Assembly: GCA_965215035.1 (NCBI GenBank) | Contig: OZ244040.1 | Coordinates: 3,782,001-3,846,000 of the forward strand | Reading direction: 5' to 3' | DNA: 64,000 bases | DNA from: Azophilus sp965215035 | Lineage (GTDB): Bacteria > Pseudomonadota > Gammaproteobacteria > Pseudomonadales > Azotimanducaceae | Position numbers and translations under genes: made by a program | The notes under the pieces: generated by a model | What the model was told of the DNA's origin: nothing | The model's input: only the letters and a program-made list of their open reading frames with translations | Database searches by the model: none | Shown here: positions 8,335 through 16,477 of the stretch, in pieces | Position numbering within the stretch: the stretch's first letter is position 1 | Layout of the letters: each line of letters opens with the position of its first letter

Positions 8335-10026
8335 ATGAACCACGATATCGTGATTCGCGGTGGCCAGGTGATCGACGGGCTGGGTAATGCACCCAAGGTG
8401 GCGGATGTTGCCATCGACGGCGACCGGGTAACGGAGGTTGGTGCGGTGCAGGCGCCGGGGCGTCAGGAGATCGATGCCGCCGGCAAGTTCGTCACGCCCG
8501 GCTTTGTCGATATACACACGCACCTAGACGCCCAACTCGGCTGGGACCCGGTCGCCACCTCTTCCTGCTACCACGGCATTACGTCGGTTGTGCTAGGCAA
8601 CTGTGGCGTAACCTTCGCGCCCTGCAAGCCGCAAGACCGTGAATATCTCGCGGAAATGATGGAATCCGTCGAAGACATCCCCCGCGACTCGATACTGGCC
8701 GGCCTGCCCTGGAACTGGGAGACCTACGGTGAGTATCTCGACGCGCTGGAGGCGCTGCCGAAGGGGGTCAATGTCGGCGGCATGGTCGGCCACTGCGCCG
8801 TTCGCTACCACGCCATGGGCGAGCGCAGCCTGGATGAGGCACCCGCATCCAGCGACGACATCGCGCGCATGTGCGAACTCGTCGATGAAGCGATCGGCAA
8901 CGGCGCACTCGGCTTCTCCACCTCGCGCACCTTCATGCACCGCGTGCCCGACGGGCGCCCGGTTCCGGGTACCTATGCGACCCCAGAGGAATTGCTCGCC
9001 ATCGGGCGCGTGCTCGGCGCACAGGGGCACGGCACCTTCGAAGCCGCCGCGCGGCTCGGCGAACGGGATGCGCCCGATTTGCCCAATACCCGCGCCGAGA
9101 TCGCCTGGATGGGCGAATTGTCTCGGCAGAACGACGTCAACGTCACCTTCGGCCTGGCCCACAGCGACCGCCGGGACACCCTGTACCAGTCCGTGATCGA
9201 TTTTGCCAACGAAGAGAACGCAAGGGGCGCCCGCCTTCGCCCACAAACCACTTCCCGCGGCATCGGTGCCCTATTCGGAGTACAGAACCGAACCCTGTTC
9301 GACCGTTTTCCCGCCTGGCGTGAATTGCAGAAGCTCGACCTGCCGGCGCGCCTCGCCCGCCTGGCAGACGCCGCCGAACGGCGGCGCTTAGTCGAGAGCG
9401 TTAAGCTGGAACAGGTGGAACTCGACTTCGACCGACTCTACGTCCTGCTGCCCGATCATGTCCGCTACGACATGAACCCCCGGGACTCGCTCGGCGCCCA
9501 CGCCCGGCGCCGTGGCGTTTCCGTCGTCGATGCCTTCATCGATCTGAGCCTGGAAACCGAGGGCCGATGCGTCTGCTACTACGCATTCCTAAATCAGCGT
9601 ATCGACCCCATTGAAGCCATGATGCGTCAACCCGTGGTCGCAATGGGCCTCGCCGACTCCGGTGCCCATGTGGGGCAGATCATGGACGCGAGCCAGCCCA
9701 CCTGGCTGCTCTCCTACTGGGTGCGCGAACGCAATTTCCTGACCCTGGAAGACGCCGTGCGGCGCTGGACTTCGGATACGGCAGATCTCTTCGGCATCAA
9801 GGAGCGCGGGCGATTGCAACCCGGTGCCTTTGCGGATGTGAACGTCATCGACCTGGCCAGGATGGAAGTGGGGCTGCCGGAATATGTCCACGACTTTCCC
9901 GGCGGCGCGGGCCGGTATGTGCAGAAGGCCAAGGGCTACGACTGCACCGTTGTGAACGGCCAGGTGTTCCTGGAGGACGGCTGCCACACCGGCAACCTGG
10001 CCGGCCGGATGTTGCGGGGTGCCTGA
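8335..10026 (+). CDS. N-acyl-D-amino-acid deacylase family amidohydrolase
   Basis: A 563-residue zinc amidohydrolase of the D-aminoacylase type, which removes acyl groups from N-acyl-D-amino acids. The metal pair His61/His63 is in DIHTHLD. Cys90 in GNCGVTFAPC corresponds to the metal-bridging cysteine of D-aminoacylase, and GLADSGAH near residue 440 carries the late catalytic aspartate. The beta-sandwich halves are visible at both ends (IVIRGGQVIDGLG, and GAFADVNVIDL near the C-terminus). The ATG at 8335 has GGGGAT nine bases upstream; the open frame extends to 8059 but that part is unlike the family. It is slightly longer than typical D-aminoacylases; a hydantoinase-like relative is the alternative. 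Confidence 0.88.
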   Translation: MNHDIVIRGGQVIDGLGNAPKVADVAIDGDRVTEVGAVQAPGRQEIDAAGKFVTPGFVDIHTHLDAQLGWDPVATSSCYHGITSVVLGNCGVTFAPCKPQDREYLAEMMESVEDIPRDSILAGLPWNWETYGEYLDALEALPKGVNVGGMVGHCAVRYHAMGERSLDEAPASSDDIARMCELVDEAIGNGALGFSTSRTFMHRVPDGRPVPGTYATPEELLAIGRVLGAQGHGTFEAAARLGERDAPDLPNTRAEIAWMGELSRQNDVNVTFGLAHSDRRDTLYQSVIDFANEENARGARLRPQTTSRGIGALFGVQNRTLFDRFPAWRELQKLDLPARLARLADAAERRRLVESVKLEQVELDFDRLYVLLPDHVRYDMNPRDSLGAHARRRGVSVVDAFIDLSLETEGRCVCYYAFLNQRIDPIEAMMRQPVVAMGLADSGAHVGQIMDASQPTWLLSYWVRERNFLTLEDAVRRWTSDTADLFGIKERGRLQPGAFADVNVIDLARMEVGLPEYVHDFPGGAGRYVQKAKGYDCTVVNGQVFLEDGCHTGNLAGRMLRGA

Positions 10027-10148
10027 CTCACCGAGGCGAATTAAGGCACCCGACCGGATAAATCGCCACAAAGTGACCCACGCCGAGCCGGAGCCCGGCA
10101 GCTTTGCCGCCGTTGCCGCAGGTTTCGGTGCCGGTTCCACAGGGCGCT

Positions 10149-10310
10149 CTACGCGATGATTTCCGCCACCAGTTCCGGCGTGCCCGCAACGTAGCCGTCC
10201 ACGTCCACCGTCGGCTGCCCAATCACAACCGATTCGATGCGCGGCGGCACATCCGGTTACATCGTGTTGTCGGCGTCGAGACGCATGGTGGCGTTGTCCG
10301 CGAATACCGC
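10149..10310 (-). pseudogene. Uma2 family (DUF820) nuclease-like gene, degraded
   Basis: Read on the minus strand, one frame gives FADNATMRLDADNTM, stop, PDVPPRIESVVIGQP, then DVDGYVAGTPELVAEIIA, stop. This follows the Uma2 pattern (DN..MRLD.DN..QPDV...I, then YIEGAPELVVEIAASS), a PD-(D/E)XK-like fold found in many copies in bacterial genomes. The TAA at 10257-10259 and the TAG at 10149-10151 interrupt conserved positions, and the C-terminal part is out of frame, so the gene is dead. The rest of the 348-bp gap to the phosphatase gene holds nothing else coding. Confidence 0.6.
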
Positions 10311-10320
10311 TTTCCGAATT

Positions 10321-10347
10321 CAGGAAGGGTTTGCCGGTCGACTTGGC
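10321..10347. repeat. 27-bp motif shared with 56631-56657
   Basis: CAGGAAGGGTTTGCCGGTCG and the following YTTGGC tail occur here and, with one mismatch, at 56631-56657. Here it lies directly at the 5' side of the dead Uma2 frame; at the other site it lies beside MITE family B. Probably a fragment of a dispersed element. Confidence 0.55.
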
Positions 10348-10374
10348 AATTACCGGCAAGCCATATCCCGCGCC

Positions 10375-11142
10375 TCAGAAATCCGCGCTAACCCGACGCG
10401 CCGGATGGTGCCGGCTGCGCAGCCACCAGGCTTGGTCGCGGCGATAGGCGATCAGGGCGTCCAGGAACTCGATATCGGGGCCGTCCACCGGTTCGCCAAG
10501 CAGGCGGTTGCGCAACAGATGCAGCGTGATGTCGTGAGACACCAAGAGGTCGAGTTGCGGTTTCGCCACGGGTGTTGCCAGCTTGCCCGTCATCACCCGC
10601 AGCACCAGCTTCGCGGCCAGCGCCGCCGGCATCATGGCATCATCGGGCGCACCACCATCGAACCAAACCTGTAGAAAGCCCACCATGCCTCCAGCCTGCT
10701 GCATGGCCTGCCACATTTTCATCTGGTCCAGCACATAGAACACGCCGAGCCCTTCCACGGGCCGACAGCGGGTGGCACCGCCGTCGCGGGCGCGATGCGC
10801 CCTCATGATCAGCTCCGCGGTTTCAAGGCAACGCTGCGCCGGGCTCGCATAGCCGCGCAACGTCAGCGTTTTGTCGAGCCTTGCGCCGAATCGTTCGCAC
10901 AATTCGCGGCCTTCGGCGGTCAACGGATTCAACAGGTCGTGGATATCCCGGTTGAACTCGCGCGCCGAATGGCGCACCAGCACCGCCGCATGGTCGACCC
11001 CACTGGCGAAAACCTCCCCGATCAGCGCGATGGTTCCGTCTCCGGCTAGTTGTGCCACTTTGCCATCGTCCGCCGCCACGCCTTCATCGTCCATGTTCAA
11101 ATGCCCGCACCCCCGCACCGCGGCCAGCGCGGCCCGCAGCAC
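10375..11142 (-). CDS. Histidine phosphatase superfamily protein
   Basis: A 255-residue protein with the phosphohistidine motif VLVRHSAREFN (Arg57-His58) and a late VSHDITLHLL, the second catalytic histidine of the branch that resembles acid phosphatases. NPLTAEGRELCERFG matches the LT..G motif after the active site. Serine replaces the usual glycine after RH, as in some acid-phosphatase-like members. The GTG at 11142 gives the longest product; an ATG at 11094 (NMDDEG) is equally likely and lies inside the repeated segment 11086-11128. The substrate is unknown. It stands alone between the dead Uma2 gene and a repeat-rich gap. Confidence 0.72.
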   Translation of the reverse strand: MLRAALAAVRGCGHLNMDDEGVAADDGKVAQLAGDGTIALIGEVFASGVDHAAVLVRHSAREFNRDIHDLLNPLTAEGRELCERFGARLDKTLTLRGYASPAQRCLETAELIMRAHRARDGGATRCRPVEGLGVFYVLDQMKMWQAMQQAGGMVGFLQVWFDGGAPDDAMMPAALAAKLVLRVMTGKLATPVAKPQLDLLVSHDITLHLLRNRLLGEPVDGPDIEFLDALIAYRRDQAWWLRSRHHPARRVSADF

Positions 11143-11196
11143 ATTGAGGTATATCTTCCATGTCCAAACGCCCGCACCCCCTGCACATCGGCCACT
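11086..11196. repeat. Paired direct repeat, period 67 bp, duplicating a gene start
   Basis: The two copies are 11086-11128 and 11153-11196. Both contain CCATGT-CAAA-GCCCGCACCCCC and GCGGCCA/TCGGCCA. Read on the minus strand, the first includes the possible ATG (11094) of the phosphatase gene and the second carries a corresponding ATG further upstream that soon runs out of frame. Most differences are transitions. Confidence 0.7.
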
Positions 11197-11668
11197 TGAT
11201 CGAGAGCCCGGTACAGATTACCCGATCTTCCGCCCGCCCCGCATATCGCACCAATCTTCGACAGTGTCGCATCATGCGCACCGGTGAGGACCATGAACGG
11301 AACATGGGGCCCCGGTTGCGCCGTATGCCCGGAACTGCCGTCCGGCATGTGCCGCAAGCGGCCGGTTGGTCGGAGATGTTGGCTCGATGATCGAGTTGCA
11401 CCCGGCAGCCGCCGCCAGCTTCCCGTCACTAAGCGCGGTTGATCGGTGATCGGAACATCCCAGGTTCCCGGCCGAGTGTTTGATTCGTATATCCCCGATG
11501 GTGGAGGTCAACGCCGGATGGAAGCGCCGCATCCTAGGAACCTCATGTTTGCATCTGGGACAACCCCGCCACTAGGGAGGGCGATATCGGAACATCCCGC
11601 TTTGTTGGCGGGTGTTTCCCCGGCTCGGCAACGCTAAACTGTGCTTGCACTGGTTGAACGGAACAACA
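11197..11668. other. Intergenic region with faint repeats, no gene seen
   Basis: About 470 bp with no recognisable coding frame. ATCGGAACATCCC occurs at about 11449 and again at about 11585 (136 bp apart, close to twice the 67-73 bp spacing seen elsewhere), each followed by a GTGTTT stretch. A weaker similar stretch (GCATCCTAGGAACCTCATGTTTG) lies between them. These could be decayed copies of a threefold repeat. Confidence 0.35.
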
Positions 11669-12583
11669 ATGGGACGACTTGAAGACAAGGTGGTGGTGGT
11701 TACCGGGGCCGGCCGGGGTATCGGCCGGGAAATTGCGCTGATGATGGCGCGGGAGGGCGCCAGCCTAGTCGTTAATGACCTAGGTGGTGCCGCCGACGGC
11801 ACGGGTGGCGGCCCAATCGCCGACGCAGTGGTCGCCGAAATAGAAGCCCTCGGCGGCAAAGCCGTGGCCAACACCGACTCGGTCGCTGAGGTGGCCTGCG
11901 GCGAGAACCTGCTGCGCACCGCCCTAGACGCCTTTGGCGGCATGGACATACTGATCAACAACGCCGGCATTCTGCGCGACCGGTCGATCTTCAACATGCC
12001 GGAGGCGGATTGGGACGCGGTCATCGCCGTGCACCTCAAGGGCCACTATTGCTGTTCGCGGCCATTCGCCAAATACATCCGCGAGACCGGCCGTACCGGC
12101 TGTCGGATAATCAACTTCTCCAGCGTCTCCGGCCTGCTCGGCAATTTCGGACAAACGAACTACGGTGCCGCCAAGGCCGGCATCGCCGGATTCTCAAGGG
12201 TGCTCGCCCTGGAAATGGCCAAGTACGGATGCACGGTCAACACCATATCGCCCGGCGCGCTGACCCGGATGACCATTTCGTTGCGGGAAAATCGAGGCGA
12301 GCGGGTCGAAGAGCAAGAGCTGAGAGATGCCGGCCCCCAGCATGTGGCACCCCTCGTCGTATGGCTTTGCGGAGAGGAAGCGGCGGGCATCACCGGCGAG
12401 ATATTTCACACCGGCAGCGGCGACGTCGCTATCATGCAGCAACCTGCGGTGATCAAGCGGTTCCACAAGCCGGACGGCCTGTGGACCCTGGAGGAATTGG
12501 ACCGGTTGACCCCGCAGCTTGTGGCGGCGCGCCGGGACAACGTCGCAGCCGCCGAAACCTCCGGCGGACGGATGACGTTTTGA
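11669..12583 (+). CDS. SDR-family oxidoreductase (multifunctional-enzyme-2-like)
   Basis: A 304-residue SDR with TGAGRGIG (12-19), a long insertion rich in glycine (GGAADGTGGGPIADAV) after the second strand, NNAGILRDRSIFNM, a serine in INFSSVSGLLG and YGAAKAG. The insertion and the ILRDRS.. segment are characteristic of the (3R)-hydroxyacyl-CoA dehydrogenase domain of MFE-2/HSD17B4 enzymes, so a role in side-chain or fatty-acid beta-oxidation is likely (inference). The ATG at 11669 (GRLEDKVVVVTG) is preferred over an upstream frame extension. The 3' end is echoed 71 bp downstream. Confidence 0.9.
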   Translation: MGRLEDKVVVVTGAGRGIGREIALMMAREGASLVVNDLGGAADGTGGGPIADAVVAEIEALGGKAVANTDSVAEVACGENLLRTALDAFGGMDILINNAGILRDRSIFNMPEADWDAVIAVHLKGHYCCSRPFAKYIRETGRTGCRIINFSSVSGLLGNFGQTNYGAAKAGIAGFSRVLALEMAKYGCTVNTISPGALTRMTISLRENRGERVEEQELRDAGPQHVAPLVVWLCGEEAAGITGEIFHTGSGDVAIMQQPAVIKRFHKPDGLWTLEELDRLTPQLVAARRDNVAAAETSGGRMTF

Positions 12584-12657
12584 CGGATCTTCAGCAGGCC
12601 CGCCATGACGCGGGCGTCGGCGCCGAAACCCCTGGCGGGCGGGTAGCGTTGTGACGG
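12551..12657. repeat. Paired direct repeat, period 71 bp, duplicating a gene end
   Basis: Copy 1 (12551-12586) holds the last codons and stop of the SDR gene; copy 2 (12622-12657) repeats them with 29 of 36 matches, six of the seven differences being transitions. Copy 2 supplies the GTG at 12651 that could start the next gene. Confidence 0.65.
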
Positions 12658-12665
12658 GCGGCACC

Positions 12666-13121
12666 ATGCTGTCGGCCCTTTTGATGACGGTGTTCGCCGA
12701 CGCGGCATCCACAGAGCCCATCGCAATCCAGGCCGACCAATTCGAAATGCTGTTGGCCGAACGCCGCACCACCCACACCGGCAACGTGGTCGCCACCCAG
12801 GGCAACCGTGCCATCCACGCGGAGGAACTGGTTGTGGACCTAAACGACGATAACGAGATTACCGCCATGCGCGCCAGCGGCGCACCAGCTACGTTGACCG
12901 ACACCGGCCAAGACCCGCCCATCTCGGTGGCGGGCGCAACCCTCGATTACAACTTCGATGAATCCGTGGTACGCGCCGAGGGGAACGGGAAGCTAGACCG
13001 GGGCGGCGATACCATCACAGCAGAAACCATCGTCTACGACCTAGACGAGGAACGCGCCCGGGCCGTCGGCAACCCGGCAAGCCGGGCGCGGCTCCGGCTG
13101 GCACCACGCCGGGGACCTTGA
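12666..13121 (+). CDS. LptA/OstA-like periplasmic protein
   Basis: A 151-residue protein with a short signal-like start (LSALLMTVFADAAS) followed by PIAIQADQFEMLLAERRTTHTGNVVATQGNRA, the pattern of the LptA/OstA-N beta-jellyroll that carries lipopolysaccharide across the periplasm: strands with -.I.AD.......-.G.V..GN. The repeat continues in DNDEITAMRASGAPA and AEGNGKLDRGGDTITAETIVYDLD. It is shorter than typical LptA and lies alone, without lptB or lptC, so an accessory paralogue is as likely as the real LptA. ATG 12666 is used here; GTG 12651 is an alternative. Confidence 0.68.
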   Translation: MLSALLMTVFADAASTEPIAIQADQFEMLLAERRTTHTGNVVATQGNRAIHAEELVVDLNDDNEITAMRASGAPATLTDTGQDPPISVAGATLDYNFDESVVRAEGNGKLDRGGDTITAETIVYDLDEERARAVGNPASRARLRLAPRRGP

Positions 13122-13312
13122 TCCACAATCCATAAGCCATAGGCCAACTGGGTTGACGGCACCGTGGCAACCTTACGCATCCGGCAACGCCACCGAATCC
13201 CTATCGGGAGATCAGGGCTTGCAACCCCGCGTCGCTGAAAACTGGCGAACAGGCCCCAACATCGCGGCTATAATGTCGTTCGGCGTCCATCTTGTTGGGA
13301 AGAGTCGATGGC

Positions 13313-13891
13313 ATGACAGCGACTGGGTATGCACGAATAGTCCAGAACGGAACCTTCCAGTGGCCATGGTCAACAGAACGCGGCCTAGCCATTGTGACCG
13401 GCGCTGCCGGCGGCGGTGGCGGCGGCGGCGGTGCTTTGTGTATTCACGGCCTCAACTTCCATGGCTCAGACGGCGGCGACGGCGGTGGCGGTGGCGGCGT
13501 CACTGAGATGAAGATCGCAGGCAATACCTACCAGGCGTCCGGCGGGAATGGCGGCGGCGGTGGTGGTGGTGGCGCCATCGTCGATGGCGAACCGGTAGCA
13601 GGGCAGGAGGGCAAGGGATGCCACCTCCCTGGCGGCGGTGATGGCGGTCGAGGAGCAGTTGCCGCTCAAAGGGAAGGGCGCACCATTTCAAGCGGCGGTG
13701 ACGGCGGCAGGGGGTTTCCCGGCGAAACCCGCATTGTGGAACTTACCGATCTGTCGGTAGGCACCAGCCTTTCAATCACTATCGGCCCCGGAGGGAATGG
13801 TGGCACCGGCGGGGAAGGCCTTGAGAAAGGGTGCACGGGCGCCAATGGAAAGGATGGCGAGGTGCTTTTGGTGCCTCTGTTCGAGACATAG
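13313..13891 (+). CDS. Glycine-rich protein
   Basis: A 192-residue protein dominated by glycine runs (GAAGGGGGGGGAL, GGDGGGGGGV, GGNGGGGGGGGA) with a C-terminal SLSITIGPGGNGGTGGEG and GKDGEVLLVPLF. This is the layout of the glycine-rich domain found in phage tail fibres and adhesin tips, which packs as polyglycine helices between beta strands (family knowledge). No signal peptide is seen. The ATG at 13313 has GGGAAGA nine bases upstream; a TTG at 13292 is possible. It lies 9 bp before the antitoxin frame, and may be the last gene of a lost prophage or an unrelated neighbour. Confidence 0.6.
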   Translation: MTATGYARIVQNGTFQWPWSTERGLAIVTGAAGGGGGGGGALCIHGLNFHGSDGGDGGGGGGVTEMKIAGNTYQASGGNGGGGGGGGAIVDGEPVAGQEGKGCHLPGGGDGGRGAVAAQREGRTISSGGDGGRGFPGETRIVELTDLSVGTSLSITIGPGGNGGTGGEGLEKGCTGANGKDGEVLLVPLFET

Positions 13892-13900
13892 GACGCAGCG

Positions 13901-14479
13901 ATGCACGGTATGCCGGGCGAGGCGGGCCCTCCAGGAAGCGTTCCTGATCCCAGTTTGTTCTCCAGCCCAGGAACGGTGGAGGGAGAGGGAGTCTTTGATG
14001 CTTGCAAGGATGGGAGTGCAGGAGCAACGTTGGTATGGTTTTCCGGATCCAGCGCACGGATAGTCCGGCATCGTCACCCCGCAATTCCCAATATCAGGCG
14101 CAAGGAACGGGCAGAAGAACCATGCAGTCTCTCCGGGCCAATACGGTTCCTCTTGAAATTGCTGGACTTCTGGCAACTGGAGAAGCGCGATGCAACCGGC
14201 CTGCTTGGCTTCAACCAAGAGGATGCTGACTACGTTGCCGGCGTCCTGGAAGGGAAGGAACAGTTTCGCGGAAGGGACATCCGCGATCGGATTGCGCACT
14301 TGTTCCACATTCGGGCATCGCTGCTGTCGCTGTTTCGAGACCTGAAAGTCGAAAATGAATGGTTGCGGGAACCGCATTCATTATTGGATGGCAAATCCCC
14401 CCTGTCATTGCTGCTGAGCGGTTCCATGGAGCACTTGCTACTGGCGCGCGAGTATGTCGATCGAGTCGCGGGAAGGTAG
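13901..14479 (+). CDS. Xre/MbcA/ParS-type antitoxin (DUF2384)
   Basis: The C-terminal half of this 192-residue frame (from about residue 80, FLLKLLDFWQLEKRDATGLLGF, to the end) is the antitoxin domain of RES/Xre systems: LLG helix-turn-helix start, RDRIAHLFHIRASLLSLF, then the conserved WLREPHSLLDGKSPLSLLL and a terminal helix that occludes the toxin. The first 60-80 residues are not family-like, so the true start may lie downstream, for example TTG 14030 with AGGAG ahead of it. It stops two bases before the toxin start, so the two genes are co-translated. Confidence 0.82.
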   Translation: MHGMPGEAGPPGSVPDPSLFSSPGTVEGEGVFDACKDGSAGATLVWFSGSSARIVRHRHPAIPNIRRKERAEEPCSLSGPIRFLLKLLDFWQLEKRDATGLLGFNQEDADYVAGVLEGKEQFRGRDIRDRIAHLFHIRASLLSLFRDLKVENEWLREPHSLLDGKSPLSLLLSGSMEHLLLAREYVDRVAGR

Positions 14480-14481
14480 CA

Positions 14482-15099
14482 GTGCTTGAAGAGATTCCCA
14501 GCCAGAGCAGTGTCCGCCAAGTATTTCGGCTAGCAAGCATCCCGTCGGATCGTGAGTTGTTGGCCAAACTCGAGCTTGATGCTCAAGGAACCGCCGAACT
14601 TCGGGAATTGCTGTCTTCCCGCCCGCAGCATACTGACTTGAAGGAACTTTGCGATGCTCCGTTCCGGCCGAGACCCAGGCTGCTTGAACGAACCCGTTTT
14701 TCGGATGGATCCTTCCCGGTGTTCTATAGTTCGTTGAACAAAGCGACCGCGAAAGCGGAAATGCGGTATTGGCTACCTAGGTATTGTGGACGGCCGACAA
14801 GGCCTCGACCTGCATTCTATCAACAGTTTAGCTGTACATTCGGTGGCATTGAAAAGGATCTCCGTCCGAAGATCGGCGAGTGGCCCCACTTGGTCCACGA
14901 ACATGACTACAGTTTCTGCAACCAACTCGGCGCGGAAGCTGTCAAACTGAAAATAGATGGTTTGCTGACTCCCTCCGCACGACACGACGGATCCAACTTG
15001 CCGATATTCCGGCGAGGCGCAATCAGCCATCCCGCTTTGGATGATGTCGTGGCCATGACCTACGACCCCGAAACGGGGGACGTGGCAGTGCAAGGCTAA
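14482..15099 (+). CDS. RES-domain toxin
   Basis: A 205-residue protein of the RES family, whose characterised members (MbcT, ParT) degrade or use NAD+ to poison the cell. The family residues are visible: Arg72 in ERTRFSD, the strand FPVFYSSLNKATAKAE with Glu93, and a late serine in LTPSARHDGSNLPIFRRG. The GTG at 14482 follows the antitoxin TAG by two bases, with GGAAGG as the ribosome-binding site inside the antitoxin's last codons. The earlier ATG in this frame overlaps the antitoxin and is unlikely. The pair forms a complete type II toxin-antitoxin module. Confidence 0.85.
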   Translation: MLEEIPSQSSVRQVFRLASIPSDRELLAKLELDAQGTAELRELLSSRPQHTDLKELCDAPFRPRPRLLERTRFSDGSFPVFYSSLNKATAKAEMRYWLPRYCGRPTRPRPAFYQQFSCTFGGIEKDLRPKIGEWPHLVHEHDYSFCNQLGAEAVKLKIDGLLTPSARHDGSNLPIFRRGAISHPALDDVVAMTYDPETGDVAVQG

Positions 15100-15176
15100 A
15101 GCAGACCAGAATAGTCCCGATGGCTGCGAGCGTAGTGGAAGACGCTGTGCCAGCGCCGAACCTCGGCCGTCCGTCC

Positions 15177-16424
15177 TCAGAAGTAGTACACCCAGCGGGC
15201 AAACAGCTTGCTGCCGCCGCCCGCGGTCAGGGCGTCGCCGGCCAGCGGCACGCCGCCGAATTCGTCGCCGGCGGCCCCCAAGGGCTCCACCCAGCCGAAT
15301 TGCAGGCGCTGATGATCACCGGCATCGAAGGCGATGGAGGTTTGCAGAAGTGCACTGCCGTCCTGGAGATTGCCGATCAGGGTCAGCGACTGATTCCACA
15401 GCGGGTGCCATTCCAGGGTGGCGCCGATGGCAAGGTAGTCGCGCATCATGTTGAAAACCTCGCCCCTTAGCAGCCGTTCCTGAAGCGCGACCGGCAGCAA
15501 CAGGGGCGTTGCCGGCAACTTCTTGACACCAAAGCCGTTGTGAAAGTACTCGGCAAACAGGTAGGCATTGCGCGCGAAGACGACCAGGCTATAGTCGATG
15601 TTGGCGATGCCGGAAAGTTTCCACCCCGCTCCCTGTATACCGGTCGCCACCAGGTCGGCCCGGGCCAGTGCGCCGCCAACCGGAAACCGAACACCCGCCC
15701 CAATTACCTCGTCGCGGTAATGTCTGGCGGCCACCAGTTCCAATTCCCCCTGGCCGACGAAACCATGCCATTTCAAGGCGGTGCTGGCAGCATCCCAGCC
15801 GAGCTTGCCGTCGGCTTCCCGGCGCCCGATGATCAGTAGCTGCATATCGCTGCCGTTCGCGAATAGCCGCTCCACCAGCAACAGGTCGTCCCCGGCCTTG
15901 TAATCGCGGTCCACCGTGGTTGGCGCGAAGGGCGCGAAGAGCCCCAGCGGCTGAAACACCATGCCATTGCCCCAGCTAACGGCCTGGCGGCCCAAGGTCA
16001 CCGACCAGTCGCCCCCCCGGTAACGAACCGACAAACGGTCGAAGCGATGCCAGGTCCGGTGCCGGGCACCGTCCTCGATCCCCCAACTAAGATCCAGCAC
16101 CCGGCCCTCGTCGCCCCCCGGGGTTTGGTCGAGCGTTGTCCCCGGCGCGCTGAGGTAGGCGAACGAATCGCCACCAACGGTCGTGACGGAATAGTCGGCG
16201 CTGAACTCCAGTGGGCCGGCGCTTTCCCGAAACATCAGCCGCAAGTCGAAGTTGGTATCCAAGGCCGGAGATTCATCGATGTTGCGCTGGAAGTCGTGGC
16301 CGGGCAGTACGGCAACGGTTGCGAATCCTTTTAGACGCGCATCGAATTCCAGGGCCGCGACTGGTGCTACCGCCAAAGTCGCGCAAAGGAGCCCCAGGGA
16401 TGCCGCCCGTTCGGCCCGCACCAA
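15177..16424 (-). CDS. Predicted outer-membrane beta-barrel protein
   Basis: A 415-residue protein with a signal peptide (ASLGLLCATLAVAPVAA) and alternating amphipathic strands throughout, ending in WVYYF with the terminal phenylalanine expected of a Bam-assembled barrel. LSVRYRGGDWSVTLGRQAVSWGNG resembles the alginate-porin/DUF1302 type strand pattern. It is the last gene of the sorting-protein/permease/ATPase operon, 53 bp behind the ATPase, so it may be the outer-membrane end of that exporter (inference). Start is TTG 16424 or GTG 16421, with GGGAGG just upstream. No characterised homologue recognised. Confidence 0.65.
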   Translation of the reverse strand: MVRAERAASLGLLCATLAVAPVAALEFDARLKGFATVAVLPGHDFQRNIDESPALDTNFDLRLMFRESAGPLEFSADYSVTTVGGDSFAYLSAPGTTLDQTPGGDEGRVLDLSWGIEDGARHRTWHRFDRLSVRYRGGDWSVTLGRQAVSWGNGMVFQPLGLFAPFAPTTVDRDYKAGDDLLLVERLFANGSDMQLLIIGRREADGKLGWDAASTALKWHGFVGQGELELVAARHYRDEVIGAGVRFPVGGALARADLVATGIQGAGWKLSGIANIDYSLVVFARNAYLFAEYFHNGFGVKKLPATPLLLPVALQERLLRGEVFNMMRDYLAIGATLEWHPLWNQSLTLIGNLQDGSALLQTSIAFDAGDHQRLQFGWVEPLGAAGDEFGGVPLAGDALTAGGGSKLFARWVYYF

Positions 16425-16477
16425 TCAACGGCCTCCCGCCGGAGCAGGCCGGGCGCGAACATGTCGCGGCTGGATAT

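Noticed and set aside
10237..10674. Plus-strand frame starting RGGTSGYIVLS, recalling the start of PrpF-type proteins
   Set aside because: Only the first few residues resemble PrpF. The opposite strand explains the same DNA better as Uma2, and the rest overlaps the phosphatase gene.
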